From JAWWOL01 sp963797535 (GTDB taxonomy: Bacteria; Actinomycetota; Actinomycetes; JAWWOL01), in assembly GCA_963797535.1 (NCBI GenBank), contig CAWCPQ010000001.1, positions 1,240,001 through 1,304,000 of the forward strand: 64,000 nt of DNA. The letters run 5' to 3'. Positions 52,569-60,910 of the stretch are shown here, piece by piece. The translations under genes and the position numbers were made by a program. A model generated the notes under the pieces. That model was not told where the DNA came from, ran no database searches, and saw nothing but the letters and a program-made list of their open reading frames with translations. Each line of letters opens with the position of its first letter. Position 1 is the first letter of the stretch.

Positions 52569-52588
52569 CCGTCGGTCTCCATACAAAA

Positions 52589-52648
52589 GCGCGGAGTGTT
52601 GGCGCTCAAGCGACGATTTCCGTACACCTGAGCGCCAACACTCCGCGC
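52589..52648. terminator. Perfect 20-bp inverted repeat between convergent genes
   Basis: GCGCGGAGTGTTGGCGCTCA (52589-52608) and its exact complement (52629-52648) flank a 20-base loop. It separates guaB1 from the convergent DHA2 exporter gene and can terminate both. The arms carry AAAAG before the first and no T tract. Its perfection and size also fit a repeated palindromic element. Confidence 0.75.
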
Positions 52649-52675
52649 CTGGTCGTGCAAGGCCCACCCGGAGGG

Positions 52676-54175
52676 TCAGCCAGCGGCGGATGCCTCGAGC
52701 TCAGCCACCAGGTCGGCGTCCATCTCCTGCTGCTCGGTCTGCTTCGGCCGGCTCATGCTGGCCACGGCCACGATCCCCAGCATCATCAGCACGGCTGCGC
52801 CGAGGAAGGCCCGGTCCGCAGCATGGACGAACACGTTGGCCTGCGAGATCGCATCAGCACCCGCGTGCTTGGCTGCGTTGCGGGAGGCGGTGCCGAAGAT
52901 CGTGACGAGTACGGACAGTCCGAGCGCACCGCCGACCTGCTGCATCACGTTGACCAGTCCGGACGCCGCACCGGAGTCCTTGGGGTCGACCCCGCCCAGC
53001 GCCGCCATCGTCAGCGGGACGAACGCCAGCCCGTTGCCGGTGCCGAACAGCACCAGCGCCGCGAGGATCAGCAGGTAGCCGCTGTCGGCGCTGAGCTGGG
53101 TGAGCAGAAGCACACCCACGGTCGAGGTGCTGATGCCACCGATCATCAGAGTCCTGCCGCTGACGATCGACATCAGCTTGCGGGCGCTGAGCTGCGAAGC
53201 CATGAACAACGCGACCGTCAGCGGCAGGAAGGCCAGTCCGCTGACCAGCGCGCTGTAGCCGAGGACGTTCTGCTCGAACTGGGTGAGGAAGAAGAACATG
53301 CCGAACATGCCACCCACCAGCGCCAGCCGGGCCAGGTAGGACAGCGACCGGTCCCTGCTCTTGAACAACCGCAGCGGGGTGATCGGCACCTCCGCCCTGG
53401 TCTCGAGGAGGACGAACGCCGTGAGCAGTACGAGGCCGGCGGTGAACGCTGCGACGGTCACCGGGTCACTCCACCCGTCGGAGGCCGCCCGGACGAAGCC
53501 GTAGACCAGCGAGGCCATGCCGAACGTCGAGGTAAGAGCGCCGGGGATGTCGATCTTGCCCGGACGTCGGTCGGTCTCCGGCAGGTCGCGCCGGGCGAGG
53601 ATCACCAGCGCCAGGCCGATCGGGACGTTGACGAAGAAGACCCAGCGCCAGGAGGTCCACTGCACGAGCATGCCACCGGCGATCAGCCCGACGGCCGCGC
53701 CGCCGACCGAGACCGCGGTGTAGAGCGCGATGGCGCGGGTGCGCTCGGCGCCCTCGCGGAACATCGCCATCAGCAGGGCAAGGGCCGAGGGTGAGGCGAA
53801 CGCAGCACCGGCGCCCTGCAAGGCCCTGGCGGCGAGGAGCATCCCGCTCGTCGTGGTGAAGCCTCCGGCAAGCGAGCTCAGGGTGAACAGCGCGATGCCG
53901 CCGATGAAGACTCGCCGGCGGCCGAAGATGTCACCGCTGCGAGCGCCCAGCAGCAGGAGTCCGCCGAAGGTGAGCGAGTAGGCGTTGAGCACCCAGGACA
54001 GGTCGGTGCGGCTGAACGACAGCGCGGTCTGGATCTTCGGCAGCGCGATGTTCACGATCGTCGCGTCCAGAACGACCATCAGCTGGGCGGTGAGGATGAC
54101 GACGAGGGCGGTGGTACGGCGCCTGGACTCGCGATCAGCGGCCGCGGACGGCGCAGGCATAGTGGTGGTTGCCAT
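52676..54175 (-). CDS. MFS drug exporter, DHA2 family (14 TM)
   Basis: A 499-residue EmrB/QacA-type proton antiporter. The first helix is LVVILTAQLMVVLDATIVNIALP, with the DHA2 motif DATIVNIALP; loop 2-3 motif A is GARSGDIFGRRRVF, motif C in helix 5 is GGAAVGLIAGGMLVQ. About 14 hydrophobic segments are countable, and there is an acidic C-terminal tail (EMDADLVAELEAS). It is divergent from a TetR regulator, and two operators overlap its promoter, so it should be repressed until an inducer, probably a toxic substrate, appears. ATG with GGAGG upstream. Confidence 0.93.
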   Translation of the reverse strand: MATTTMPAPSAAADRESRRRTTALVVILTAQLMVVLDATIVNIALPKIQTALSFSRTDLSWVLNAYSLTFGGLLLLGARSGDIFGRRRVFIGGIALFTLSSLAGGFTTTSGMLLAARALQGAGAAFASPSALALLMAMFREGAERTRAIALYTAVSVGGAAVGLIAGGMLVQWTSWRWVFFVNVPIGLALVILARRDLPETDRRPGKIDIPGALTSTFGMASLVYGFVRAASDGWSDPVTVAAFTAGLVLLTAFVLLETRAEVPITPLRLFKSRDRSLSYLARLALVGGMFGMFFFLTQFEQNVLGYSALVSGLAFLPLTVALFMASQLSARKLMSIVSGRTLMIGGISTSTVGVLLLTQLSADSGYLLILAALVLFGTGNGLAFVPLTMAALGGVDPKDSGAASGLVNVMQQVGGALGLSVLVTIFGTASRNAAKHAGADAISQANVFVHAADRAFLGAAVLMMLGIVAVASMSRPKQTEQQEMDADLVAELEASAAG

Positions 54176-54214
54176 TTCAGGCCTCCCGGAGGGATGATGG
54201 TGAAGCTGGTAAGT

Positions 54215-54260
54215 GGAGGGTGCCTCCGGTAACTATACGGAGGCTACCTCCGGTTAGCAA
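54215..54260 (-). promoter_or_regulatory. DHA2 exporter promoter with two TetR-type operators
   Basis: On the minus strand TTGCTA (complement of 54255-54260) and TATAGT (complement of 54232-54237) are spaced by exactly 17 bases. The spacer carries a perfect palindrome CGGAGG-CTA-CCTCCG (54238-54252). A second site GGAGG-GTG-CCTCC (54215-54227) lies just after the -10, centred 24 bases away. A repressor bound at both would block polymerase. The TetR gene is divergent with about 35 bases between the promoter and its start. Confidence 0.85.
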
Positions 54261-54295
54261 ATGAATTTCGGAATCCATTCCGGGAGGAGCACGAA

Positions 54296-54922
54296 ATGAG
54301 TACGGCGACGACGCCGGGCTCTGCGTCCGCGCAGACCGCTGCGGATCCCGCGGCCAAGGCCATGCGCGCAGACGCACAACGCAATCGCGACGCGCTGCTC
54401 GAAGCGGCCACTGCCGCCTTCACCGAGCACGGCACGGAGGCCTCGCTCGAGGACGTGGCCAAGCGAGCCGGAGTCGGCATCGGCACGCTCTACCGGCATT
54501 TCCCCACCCGCGACGCCCTGGTCGAGGCCGCCTACCGGCGCGGCGTGGAGGGTCTGTGCGACCAGGCCGACCTGCTCGCCGCCAGCCACCCGCCGGTCGA
54601 GGCGCTCGAGCTGTGGATGTCAGCCTTCGTCGGCTACGTCGCCACCAAGCGCGGGCTGGCGACCAGCCTCAAGCTGGCGTCGGACAAGAACGCCGATCTG
54701 TTCGCCTACGTCCACGGCCGCATCCGCGGTGCCCTCGGCGGTCTGCTCGCCGCTGCTGAGCAGGCAGGCGAGATCCGCTCCGACGTCAGCCCGCACGACC
54801 TGCTGCGTGCCCTCGGCGGCCTGTGCATGGTCAGCGACCAGCCGGACTGGCAGGACCAGGCACGCCGGCTGATCTCGTTGCTGATGGACGGCCTGCGTTA
54901 CGGCGCTCCCGGCCACGTCTGA
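54296..54922 (+). CDS. TetR-family transcriptional repressor
   Basis: A 208-residue TetR protein. The DNA-binding domain is RDALLEAATAAFTEHGTEASLEDVAKRAGVGIGTLYRHFPTRDALVEAAYRRG at residues ~32-85, preceded by a flexible Ala/Thr-rich N-terminus, and the C-terminal ligand domain is all-helical (VEALELWMSAFVGYVATKRG). It faces the DHA2 exporter gene, and the palindromes in their shared 120-base gap are the probable operators, so it is the likely exporter repressor. The ATG has GGGAGGAG upstream. Confidence 0.92.
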   Translation: MSTATTPGSASAQTAADPAAKAMRADAQRNRDALLEAATAAFTEHGTEASLEDVAKRAGVGIGTLYRHFPTRDALVEAAYRRGVEGLCDQADLLAASHPPVEALELWMSAFVGYVATKRGLATSLKLASDKNADLFAYVHGRIRGALGGLLAAAEQAGEIRSDVSPHDLLRALGGLCMVSDQPDWQDQARRLISLLMDGLRYGAPGHV

Positions 54923-54935
54923 GCGTCGACGGCGG

Positions 54936-55427
54936 TCAGGCCGGGACGACCTGGCCGTTGACCACCTTGACCGGCGCTGCCGCCAGCGCGTGCGGCGCCG
55001 GCCCGTTGATCACGGCCCCGGTGAACGCGTTGTACTTGCTGCCGTGGCACGGACAGTCGAGCTCCTTGCCGTTCGGCGCCACGGTGCAGCCCATGTGGGT
55101 GCAGATCGCGCTGAACCCTTTGATGTCCCCGGTCGTGGGCTGCGACAGGATGATCGGCTTGCCGTTGGCATCCTTGGCCGAGATGGAACCACCGACCGGG
55201 ATCGAGGAGACCTCGGCCAGCGAGTCGGACCCACCGGCTGCCGTCGTCGGGCTGGTGGCGCCGGCGTTGCTGCTCTTGGAGCTGCAGGCCGCGAGCGCCG
55301 CGGCGCCGAGCACCCCCGCGGCACCCACCAGGACCGACCGGCGGCTCGCGCAGTGCTCAGGCAGACAGGCACCGTGCTGCGCAACCCGGTCGTCGATGGC
55401 GGACGGTGCGGCGGGCGGTGAATCCAC
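54936..55427 (-). CDS. Rieske 2Fe-2S lipoprotein with Tat-like signal
   Basis: A 163-residue exported iron-sulphur protein from a GTG with a perfect AGGAGG. The N-terminus has ASRRSVLVGAAGVLGAAALAAC: a twin-arginine start with a lipobox at its end, so it is probably exported folded and then lipidated. The Rieske cluster ligands are in CTHMGC (His/Cys) and CPCHGSKY. Downstream GAVINGPAPHALAAAP is typical of the ubiquinol-oxidase/assimilatory-type fold. No quinol oxidase partner is adjacent. An unusual extra cysteine-rich segment (GACLPEHC) precedes the signal. Confidence 0.88.
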   Translation of the reverse strand: MDSPPAAPSAIDDRVAQHGACLPEHCASRRSVLVGAAGVLGAAALAACSSKSSNAGATSPTTAAGGSDSLAEVSSIPVGGSISAKDANGKPIILSQPTTGDIKGFSAICTHMGCTVAPNGKELDCPCHGSKYNAFTGAVINGPAPHALAAAPVKVVNGQVVPA

Positions 55428-55502
55428 GGTGGAACCTCCTGAGCGTACGGGCGGAAACGGCGGCTGGCGCTGCCCCAACAACGCGTGAAGGCGGCCAACG
55501 GT

Positions 55503-56429
55503 TCAATGCCGGGGTCTCGGCTCCGGCGGGTCGTGCTCCTCGACTTCCTTGAAGCCTTCGCGATACTCCGCCAGATTTCCGGCGAAGACCTCCGGCGACA
55601 GCCGCTCGACGGCCGGCCAACCCGAGTCGTACTCCCGTTGGGCGAGCTCGTGCGCACCGCCGCCACGTAGTCCGAACAGCCGTTTGGCCAGCAGCAGGTA
55701 GGCAGCGACGGCGAGATTGATGACGAGAGTGCCGACCTTGAGCACGGAGAACTTCTCCGACAGCTCATAGATCTCGATCGGCAGCAGCAAGATGGTGGCA
55801 AGGAACGTGAGGTACTCCGCCCACCGTTTGCCGTACCAAAGACCGACGGCCTCCACGCCTTCCAGGATCGCGTAGAACACCACCGCCGCCGCACCTTCGT
55901 AGAGGTGTGCGGTGCTGATGTTGGTCAGCTTGCGGATCTCGCCCAGCAGGCCGTGCGTCGGCTGGTCGGCCGTGCCCGTTCCGGGTTGGAAGACGTTGAT
56001 CAGCCGGGTGACGTCGGACTGGTAGCGGGCCCGGTTGACGGCCAGCAGCACCAAGGCGAGGCCACCGATGATGAACAGCACGAAGTGCAGCGCGCGGTCG
56101 ATCGCGATCAGCCTCAGGACGTAGCGGTCGCGCAACGGGCGCCCGCGCAGCGGCAGCTCGATCTCGTCCCGGCCGGGCAGGTCCTCGCGCTCGGGCGGGT
56201 CCGGCGGAGCCACGGGCAGCCAGGCGTCGCAGCGCAGGCACCGGTGCCAGCGGATGCCGTCCATCTCACGGGCGACGTGCGGGTCCGGCGGGGTCAGGTG
56301 CGCGGAGCGCGTGCCCACGAGTGCGTGCCCGTGCTGGGCGCAGCCGATCAGCTCCCAGACGAAGCCGGGGCGGCGCTTGCGCGCCGGGCGAGTGCCGGGC
56401 AGCGGCTGAGGTTGGTCGGTCACAGTCAC
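55503..56429 (-). CDS. DUF2127 membrane protein
   Basis: A 308-residue integral membrane protein. The first 100 residues hold a CxxC ribbon (WHRCLRCDAWLP) and a His/Cys-containing segment (IGCAQHGHALVG). Then come about four membrane segments (LHFVLFIIGGLALVLLAV, HLYEGAAAVVFYAILEGVEAVGLWY, AEYLTFLATILLLPIEIYEL, VINLAVAAYLLLAKRLFG) typical of DUF2127, and a polar tail. Function unknown. The N-terminal metal-binding segment fused to DUF2127 is notable. It starts at a GTG; a good RBS is not visible. Confidence 0.83.
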   Translation of the reverse strand: MTVTDQPQPLPGTRPARKRRPGFVWELIGCAQHGHALVGTRSAHLTPPDPHVAREMDGIRWHRCLRCDAWLPVAPPDPPEREDLPGRDEIELPLRGRPLRDRYVLRLIAIDRALHFVLFIIGGLALVLLAVNRARYQSDVTRLINVFQPGTGTADQPTHGLLGEIRKLTNISTAHLYEGAAAVVFYAILEGVEAVGLWYGKRWAEYLTFLATILLLPIEIYELSEKFSVLKVGTLVINLAVAAYLLLAKRLFGLRGGGAHELAQREYDSGWPAVERLSPEVFAGNLAEYREGFKEVEEHDPPEPRPRH

Positions 56430-56512
56430 CGCGCGACCGTACCGCCTGGTGCTGACTCGCGAGTGATCGCGACCTGTGCGACACTCGTGCCATTCGCCAA
56501 AGGGGGGTTCTG

Positions 56513-56761
56513 GTGGCAGTGGTCGGGGGTGGCTTCGTGTTGATCTTTCTGCTGCTTTTCGGGCTGGTAGTGCTCGGCACGATCTTCTGGATCTGGAGTC
56601 TGATCGACGTCCTGCGCAGGCCGGACCAGGAGTACGCCGTGGCGGGCCAGAACAAGATCCTCTGGCTTCTTGTGGTGCTGCTCGGTCACCTCATCGGCTC
56701 GCTGCTGTACGTGTTCATCGCCCGACCTCAGCTGGAGCGGGTGGCTTCGTACCGCTACTGA
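56513..56761 (+). CDS. Small PLDc_N-domain membrane protein
   Basis: An 82-residue membrane protein with two hydrophobic helices (FVLIFLLLFGLVVLGTIFWIWSLIDVL and ILWLLVVLLGHLIGSLLYVFIA) and the intervening RRPDQEYAVAGQNK. This matches the PLDc_N (phospholipase D N-terminal-like) family, widespread as stand-alone small membrane proteins. The GTG has AAAGGGGGG upstream. Its last 47 bases overlap the convergent SDR gene. The function is not known. Confidence 0.8.
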   Translation: MAVVGGGFVLIFLLLFGLVVLGTIFWIWSLIDVLRRPDQEYAVAGQNKILWLLVVLLGHLIGSLLYVFIARPQLERVASYRY

Positions 56762-58217
56762 GTCGCTCCGCGGCCGCCGTGATGTTGCGGCGCATCCCGC
56801 CGAACACCACGCCGTGGAACGGCGCGACCGACCACCAGTAGACGTGCCCGAGCAGCCCGCGCGGGTGGAAGATCGCCCGCTGGTGATAGGTCATCGGGCC
56901 GGCGTTGTCGCCGTCTTCGATGACGAGCTCCAACCAGGCAAGCCCTGGTACGCGCATCTCGGCGCGCAGCCGGAGCAGCCGACCGCGCTCGATCTCCTCC
57001 ACCCGCCAGAAGTCGAGCGACTCCCCCACGAACAGCCGGCGGGGGTCGCGCCGTCCACGTCGCAGGCCCACCCCCCCTGCGAAGCGATCCATCCAGCCAC
57101 GGACCGACCACGCCAAAGGCCAGGAGTACCAACCATTCTCGCCGCCGATGGACTCGATGACGGTCCACAGCTCATCCCGCGTTGCCCGTACGGGCCCCTG
57201 CCGGTCGTCGACGTAGAGGGAGCCACCGGCCCAGTCCGGGTCGCTCGGCAACGGGTCCGACGGAGCATCCGGCCAGGCAGCGGATGACCACCGGGTTGTC
57301 ACGTTGGCGTCGCGGACCCGTTGCAGCGCAAGGCGAACAGCCTGGTCGAAGGGCAACAGACCGCCGGGTGGATCCTCGATGTAGTCGGCGATGTCGCGGT
57401 CCTGCGCGACGACCTCGTTGCGCAGCGACTCGACCAGGGGGCGCGCGATGGCGTTGGGTACGGGCGTCACGAGGCCGACCCAGTGACTCGACAGCCACGG
57501 CGTCAGCACCGGCACCGGCACGATGACCCGCTTGGACAACCCGGAGACCTCGGCGTAGCGGCGCATCATCTCGGCGTAGGTCAGGACGTCCGGTCCGCCG
57601 ATGTCGAAGGACCGGTTGACGTCATCCGGCAGGTCGAGACTGCCGACCAGGTAACGGATGACGTCGCGAATGGCGATCGGCTGCACCCGGTTGGACACCC
57701 AGCGCGGCGTGATCATCGCCGGCAGCCGCTCGGTGAGGTAGCGCAGCATCTCGAACGACGCGGAACCCGAGCCGATGATGATGGCCGCGCGCAGCTCGGC
57801 AGTGGGAACCCCGGAGCCCAGCAGGATCTCGCCGACCTCGGCCCGCGAGTCCAGGTGCGCGGACAGCTGCACGTCGGGCGGGATCAGACCGCCGAGGTAG
57901 ATCAGCCGTCCGGCGCCGCCGGCCCTGGCTGCGTCGGCGAAGGTCCTGGCGGCAGTGCGGTCTCGCGCGGCAAAGTTCTTACCCGTACCCAGCGAGTGCA
58001 CGAGGAAGTACGCCGCATCGACGCTGTCGAAGGCTTTGCGCATGGCCGCCGGGTCGGTGACGTCGCCCTCGACCACGTCGACCCGGTCCCGCCACGGCAC
58101 GTCGCGCAAGCGCGAGGCGTGCCGGGTAAGGCACACCACCTCATGGCCGGCGTCGAGCAGCTCCGGCGCCAGCCGTCCGCCGATGTAGCCGGTCGCCCCG
58201 GTCAGCAGCACTCGCAT
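56715..58217 (-). CDS. NAD(P)-binding SDR-like protein with DUF2867 C-terminal domain
   Basis: A 500-residue two-domain protein. Residues 1-~300 are an atypical extended SDR: the nucleotide-binding LLTGATGYIGGRLAPELLDAG, ACY-like AAYFLVHSLGTG, and PIAIRDVIRYLVGSLD; the usual YxxxK is not clear. Residues ~330-490 are DUF2867 (YSWPLAWSVRGWMDRFAGGVGL, EIERGRLLRLRAEMRVPGLAWLELVIE, GLLGHVYWWSVAPFHGVVFGGM). Such fusions are common in actinobacteria but uncharacterised. The gene ends inside the convergent PLDc_N gene. Confidence 0.87.
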   Translation of the reverse strand: MRVLLTGATGYIGGRLAPELLDAGHEVVCLTRHASRLRDVPWRDRVDVVEGDVTDPAAMRKAFDSVDAAYFLVHSLGTGKNFAARDRTAARTFADAARAGGAGRLIYLGGLIPPDVQLSAHLDSRAEVGEILLGSGVPTAELRAAIIIGSGSASFEMLRYLTERLPAMITPRWVSNRVQPIAIRDVIRYLVGSLDLPDDVNRSFDIGGPDVLTYAEMMRRYAEVSGLSKRVIVPVPVLTPWLSSHWVGLVTPVPNAIARPLVESLRNEVVAQDRDIADYIEDPPGGLLPFDQAVRLALQRVRDANVTTRWSSAAWPDAPSDPLPSDPDWAGGSLYVDDRQGPVRATRDELWTVIESIGGENGWYSWPLAWSVRGWMDRFAGGVGLRRGRRDPRRLFVGESLDFWRVEEIERGRLLRLRAEMRVPGLAWLELVIEDGDNAGPMTYHQRAIFHPRGLLGHVYWWSVAPFHGVVFGGMRRNITAAAERLSSGTKPPAPAEVGR

Positions 58218-58277
58218 GTACCCACTGTGGCTCGAAAAGCGCCGGCCCGCACCCCGGGCCTCAGCACTCCTGCGGCT

Positions 58278-59063
58278 TCAGTGCAGCAGCAGCCGACCCA
58301 GGCGGCGCTGCGCCACCCACAGCGTGACCACCCCGAGCGCCAGCAGGTAGACGACTGCCCCGGCTTGCGCCCAGCCGACCTGGCCGAGGGTGAGGCCCCG
58401 CAGCAGGTTGGTTGCCTGGTAAAGCGGGAGCAGCCGGACGAGGTCGGCCAGCCAGGTCGGGTAGACCGACAGCGGGTAGAACGTCGCGGAGAACAGGAAC
58501 ATCGGCAGCATCACCAGCTGCACGTACTGCGTGTGGTGCATCTCCTTCATGATGGTCGACACCGACAGGCCTGCCGCCGCGAACGAGCCCGCGATCAGGG
58601 CTACGGACGGCAGTGCCAGCAGCGCCCACCAGCTGTGCACCATGCCGAGGAGCAGGATCACGCCGAGGAACGACCAGCCAGCAATCACGCCACGCAGGGT
58701 CGCCGCAGCCGTCTCTCCCACCGCGATGTCAGCGGGCGTCATGGGCGTTGTCACCAAGGAGTCGAAGAACTTCTCCTGCTGCAGCCGGAACCAGATGCCC
58801 CAGATCGTCTCGTTGGACGCAGTGTTCATGGCGGACGTCGCGAGAAGTGCTGGTGCTACGAAGGATGCGTAGCTGTATCCACTGGCGATCGTCTGTCCCT
58901 CTGGCCCGATCAGCGTTCCGATGCCAACGCCGATCGACATGAGGTAGAGGAACGGCTCGAACAGCCCGTTGACCAGGGTGGCCCACGGCCGGCCGCTGCG
59001 GACCACCCACCAGTGCCGTACGACGATCTGTCGGGCCGGCTCGAGGGCGAGCGTGTCAGCCAT
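58278..59063 (-). CDS. ABC-2 type transporter permease (DrrB-like), second permease
   Basis: A 261-residue integral membrane protein with about six membrane segments (LFEPFLYLMSIGVGIGTLI, FVAPALLATSAMN, LRGVIAGWSFLGVILLLGM, WALLALPSVALIAGSFAAAGL, LVMLPMFLFSATFYPLSVYP, VVYLLALGVVTLWVAQRRL). The conserved ABC-2 element FSATFYPLSVYPTWLADLVRLLPLYQATNLLR is visible. The ATG at 59063 overlaps the preceding permease gene by eight bases, so it is coupled to it. With the ATPase and the first permease it forms a heterodimeric exporter. Confidence 0.9.
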   Translation of the reverse strand: MADTLALEPARQIVVRHWWVVRSGRPWATLVNGLFEPFLYLMSIGVGIGTLIGPEGQTIASGYSYASFVAPALLATSAMNTASNETIWGIWFRLQQEKFFDSLVTTPMTPADIAVGETAAATLRGVIAGWSFLGVILLLGMVHSWWALLALPSVALIAGSFAAAGLSVSTIMKEMHHTQYVQLVMLPMFLFSATFYPLSVYPTWLADLVRLLPLYQATNLLRGLTLGQVGWAQAGAVVYLLALGVVTLWVAQRRLGRLLLH

Positions 59064-59871
59064 AGAGCCGCCTCCGGTAGGCGCGGGCGGACCAGACCAG
59101 ACCGCCGACAGCGAAGGCGAGCAGGTAGACGACATGCGCTGCCGTACGAGGCCAGGTCGCGGTGCCGAGGGACAGCGTGCGACACAGGTCGACCCCGTGC
59201 CACAGCGGGGTCGCGTACGCGAGCGCCCGCAGCAGCGGTGGCAGCTGGGTGATCGGGAAGAACGTGCCGGAGAACAGGTAGAGCGGCATCACGACCCACT
59301 TGAAGGCGCCGAAGACCGCGCGCGGGTTGGCCACCTTTGCCGCCCACCCCATGGTCGGGGTGGCGAAGGCGAGGCCGGTCAGGGTGGCGGCCGGGATGGT
59401 GAGCACGACCTTCCAGGACTCGGCCGCTCCGAGCAGGGTCATGACGACGACGAACGTGACGGCACCGAAGGCCAGCTTGAACGCCATGTAGAGGCAGTGG
59501 CCGAGCATGATGTCGGTCGAGTCCAGTGGCGTGGTGACGGCGACGCTGTAGCTGCCGCCGCTGCGCACTGCTCGGCTCACCGGGAAGGCGGACTCGATGA
59601 TGCCGTTCTGCATGGCCGCGGCAGCAAGCATTCCCGGTGCGAAGAACTCGAGGTAGGTTGCGCCGCCCAGCCCTGGCGGATGAGTCGTCACGACCTTGCT
59701 GAGACCGACGCCGATGGCCAGCAGGAACAGCAGCGGGTTGACGATGCTGACCACGACGGTGCCGCGCCAAGTACGCCGGTAACGCTGCAGGTGGTACGCG
59801 AACTCGTGCAGCGCGAGCCTGTTGGTCCGCACCGCAGGCGGCTCGTCCAGCGTCATCGTGGCGGTCGCCAT
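59056..59871 (-). CDS. ABC-2 type transporter permease (DrrB-like), first permease
   Basis: A 271-residue membrane protein with six predicted helices: VVVSIVNPLLFLLAIGVGLSKV, YLEFFAPGMLAAAAMQNG, LAFGAVTFVVVMTLLGAAE, VVLTIPAATLTGLAFATPTMG, WVVMPLYLFSGTFFPITQLP, VVYLLAFAVGGLVWSA. The ABC-2 signature FSGTFFPITQLPPLLRALAYATPLWHGVDLCR is clear. Its start overlaps the end of the ATPase gene by one base (TGATG). Substrate unknown; DrrAB-type systems export hydrophobic drugs, antibiotics or lipids. Confidence 0.9.
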   Translation of the reverse strand: MATATMTLDEPPAVRTNRLALHEFAYHLQRYRRTWRGTVVVSIVNPLLFLLAIGVGLSKVVTTHPPGLGGATYLEFFAPGMLAAAAMQNGIIESAFPVSRAVRSGGSYSVAVTTPLDSTDIMLGHCLYMAFKLAFGAVTFVVVMTLLGAAESWKVVLTIPAATLTGLAFATPTMGWAAKVANPRAVFGAFKWVVMPLYLFSGTFFPITQLPPLLRALAYATPLWHGVDLCRTLSLGTATWPRTAAHVVYLLAFAVGGLVWSARAYRRRLYG

Positions 59872-60824
59872 CAGTCGACCAGCGTTCGGCCGGTCAGGGA
59901 GAGGAAGACGTCCTCAAGGCTGGACCGCCGCACCAGCGAGGAGACCGGCCGGATGCCCATCCGGTGCACGGCCACCAGGGCGGCTTCACCATCGTCGGTC
60001 GAGCACAGCAGCCCGCGGCGCAGGACCTCGATCCGGTCGGTGATCCCGGCGTCGCGGATCTTCTCGGCAGTGACGGCCTCGGTGCCGAACTCGAGCCGCA
60101 GCTCCAACACCTCGCGCAGGGCGTGCCGCTCGATCAGCTCGAGCGGTGAGCCGCCCGCCACGATGCGCCCACCGTCCATCACCACGAGGCGGTCGCACAG
60201 CTGCTCGGCCTCGTCCATGTAGTGCGTGGTCAGGATGAGCGTGACGCCCTGCTCCTTGAGCTCGAACAGCCTGTCCCACAAGACATGTCGGGCCTGGGGG
60301 TCGAGGCCGGTCGTCGGTTCGTCGAGCAGCAGGATCTTCGGGTCGTTGATCAATGACCGGGCGATGGTGAGTCGGCGCCGCATGCCGCCGGACAGCGACT
60401 CCACCCGCTCGTCGGCCTTCTCCGACAGCTGAGCGAACTCCAGCAGCTCGCTCGCCCTCGAGGCCGTGAGTGCCTTGGGCAGGCCGAAGTAGCGACCGTA
60501 GATGAGGAGGTTCTCCCGTACGGTCAGCTCGTTGTCGAGGGCGTCGTCCTGGGACACCACGCCGAGCCGGGCCCGGATCGCACGGCCGTCGGCAGCCGGG
60601 TCCATGCCGAGCACCCGCAACGTGCCGCCGGTGACCGGCGAGACGCAGCCCACCATGCGCATCGTGGAGGACTTGCCGGCGCCATTGGGGCCGAGGAAGC
60701 CGAAGACCTCGCCCTTGCGCAGGGTGAAGTCGATGCCATCCACCGCGGTGAAGCCGGGCGCGAGGCGATCCTTGCCGGGGTAGCGCTTGGTGAGGCCTAC
60801 CGCCTCGACGAGTACCTGGGTCAC
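59871..60824 (-). CDS. ABC transporter ATPase (DrrA/NodI-type)
   Basis: A 317-residue ATPase. Walker A is FLGPNGAGKSSTMRM, the Q-loop region is GVVSQDDALDNELTV, the signature SLSGGMRRRLTIARSLI, Walker B KILLLDEPTTGLDP, and the switch histidine TTHYMDEAEQL. After residue ~215 comes the DrrA-type C-terminal domain (LIERHALREVLELRLEFG). It is the first gene of a three-gene operon with two ABC-2 permeases and starts at a GTG. The region just upstream holds an unusual repeat array that may control the operon. Confidence 0.92.
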   Translation of the reverse strand: MTQVLVEAVGLTKRYPGKDRLAPGFTAVDGIDFTLRKGEVFGFLGPNGAGKSSTMRMVGCVSPVTGGTLRVLGMDPAADGRAIRARLGVVSQDDALDNELTVRENLLIYGRYFGLPKALTASRASELLEFAQLSEKADERVESLSGGMRRRLTIARSLINDPKILLLDEPTTGLDPQARHVLWDRLFELKEQGVTLILTTHYMDEAEQLCDRLVVMDGGRIVAGGSPLELIERHALREVLELRLEFGTEAVTAEKIRDAGITDRIEVLRRGLLCSTDDGEAALVAVHRMGIRPVSSLVRRSSLEDVFLSLTGRTLVD

Positions 60825-60855
60825 CTCGCCGAGGCTAGGGGGATCCGGCAGTCTG

Positions 60856-60903
60856 CTGCAAATCAGTAACTACTTGCTGCAAGAACATGTTCGGGTACTG
60901 CAA
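60856..60903. promoter_or_regulatory. Three CTGCAA half-sites spaced exactly 21 bp with a central palindrome
   Basis: CTGCAA begins at 60856, 60877 and 60898, an exact 21-base period (two helical turns). Between the second and third copies lies GAACATGTTC (60883-60892), a perfect 10-bp palindrome, and CTTGCTGCAAG around the second copy is also palindromic. The array sits about 32 bases before the start of the DrrAB-type operon. This looks like a multi-dimer repressor or activator site; the regulator gene is not adjacent. Confidence 0.6.
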
Positions 60904-60910
60904 AATCTGC

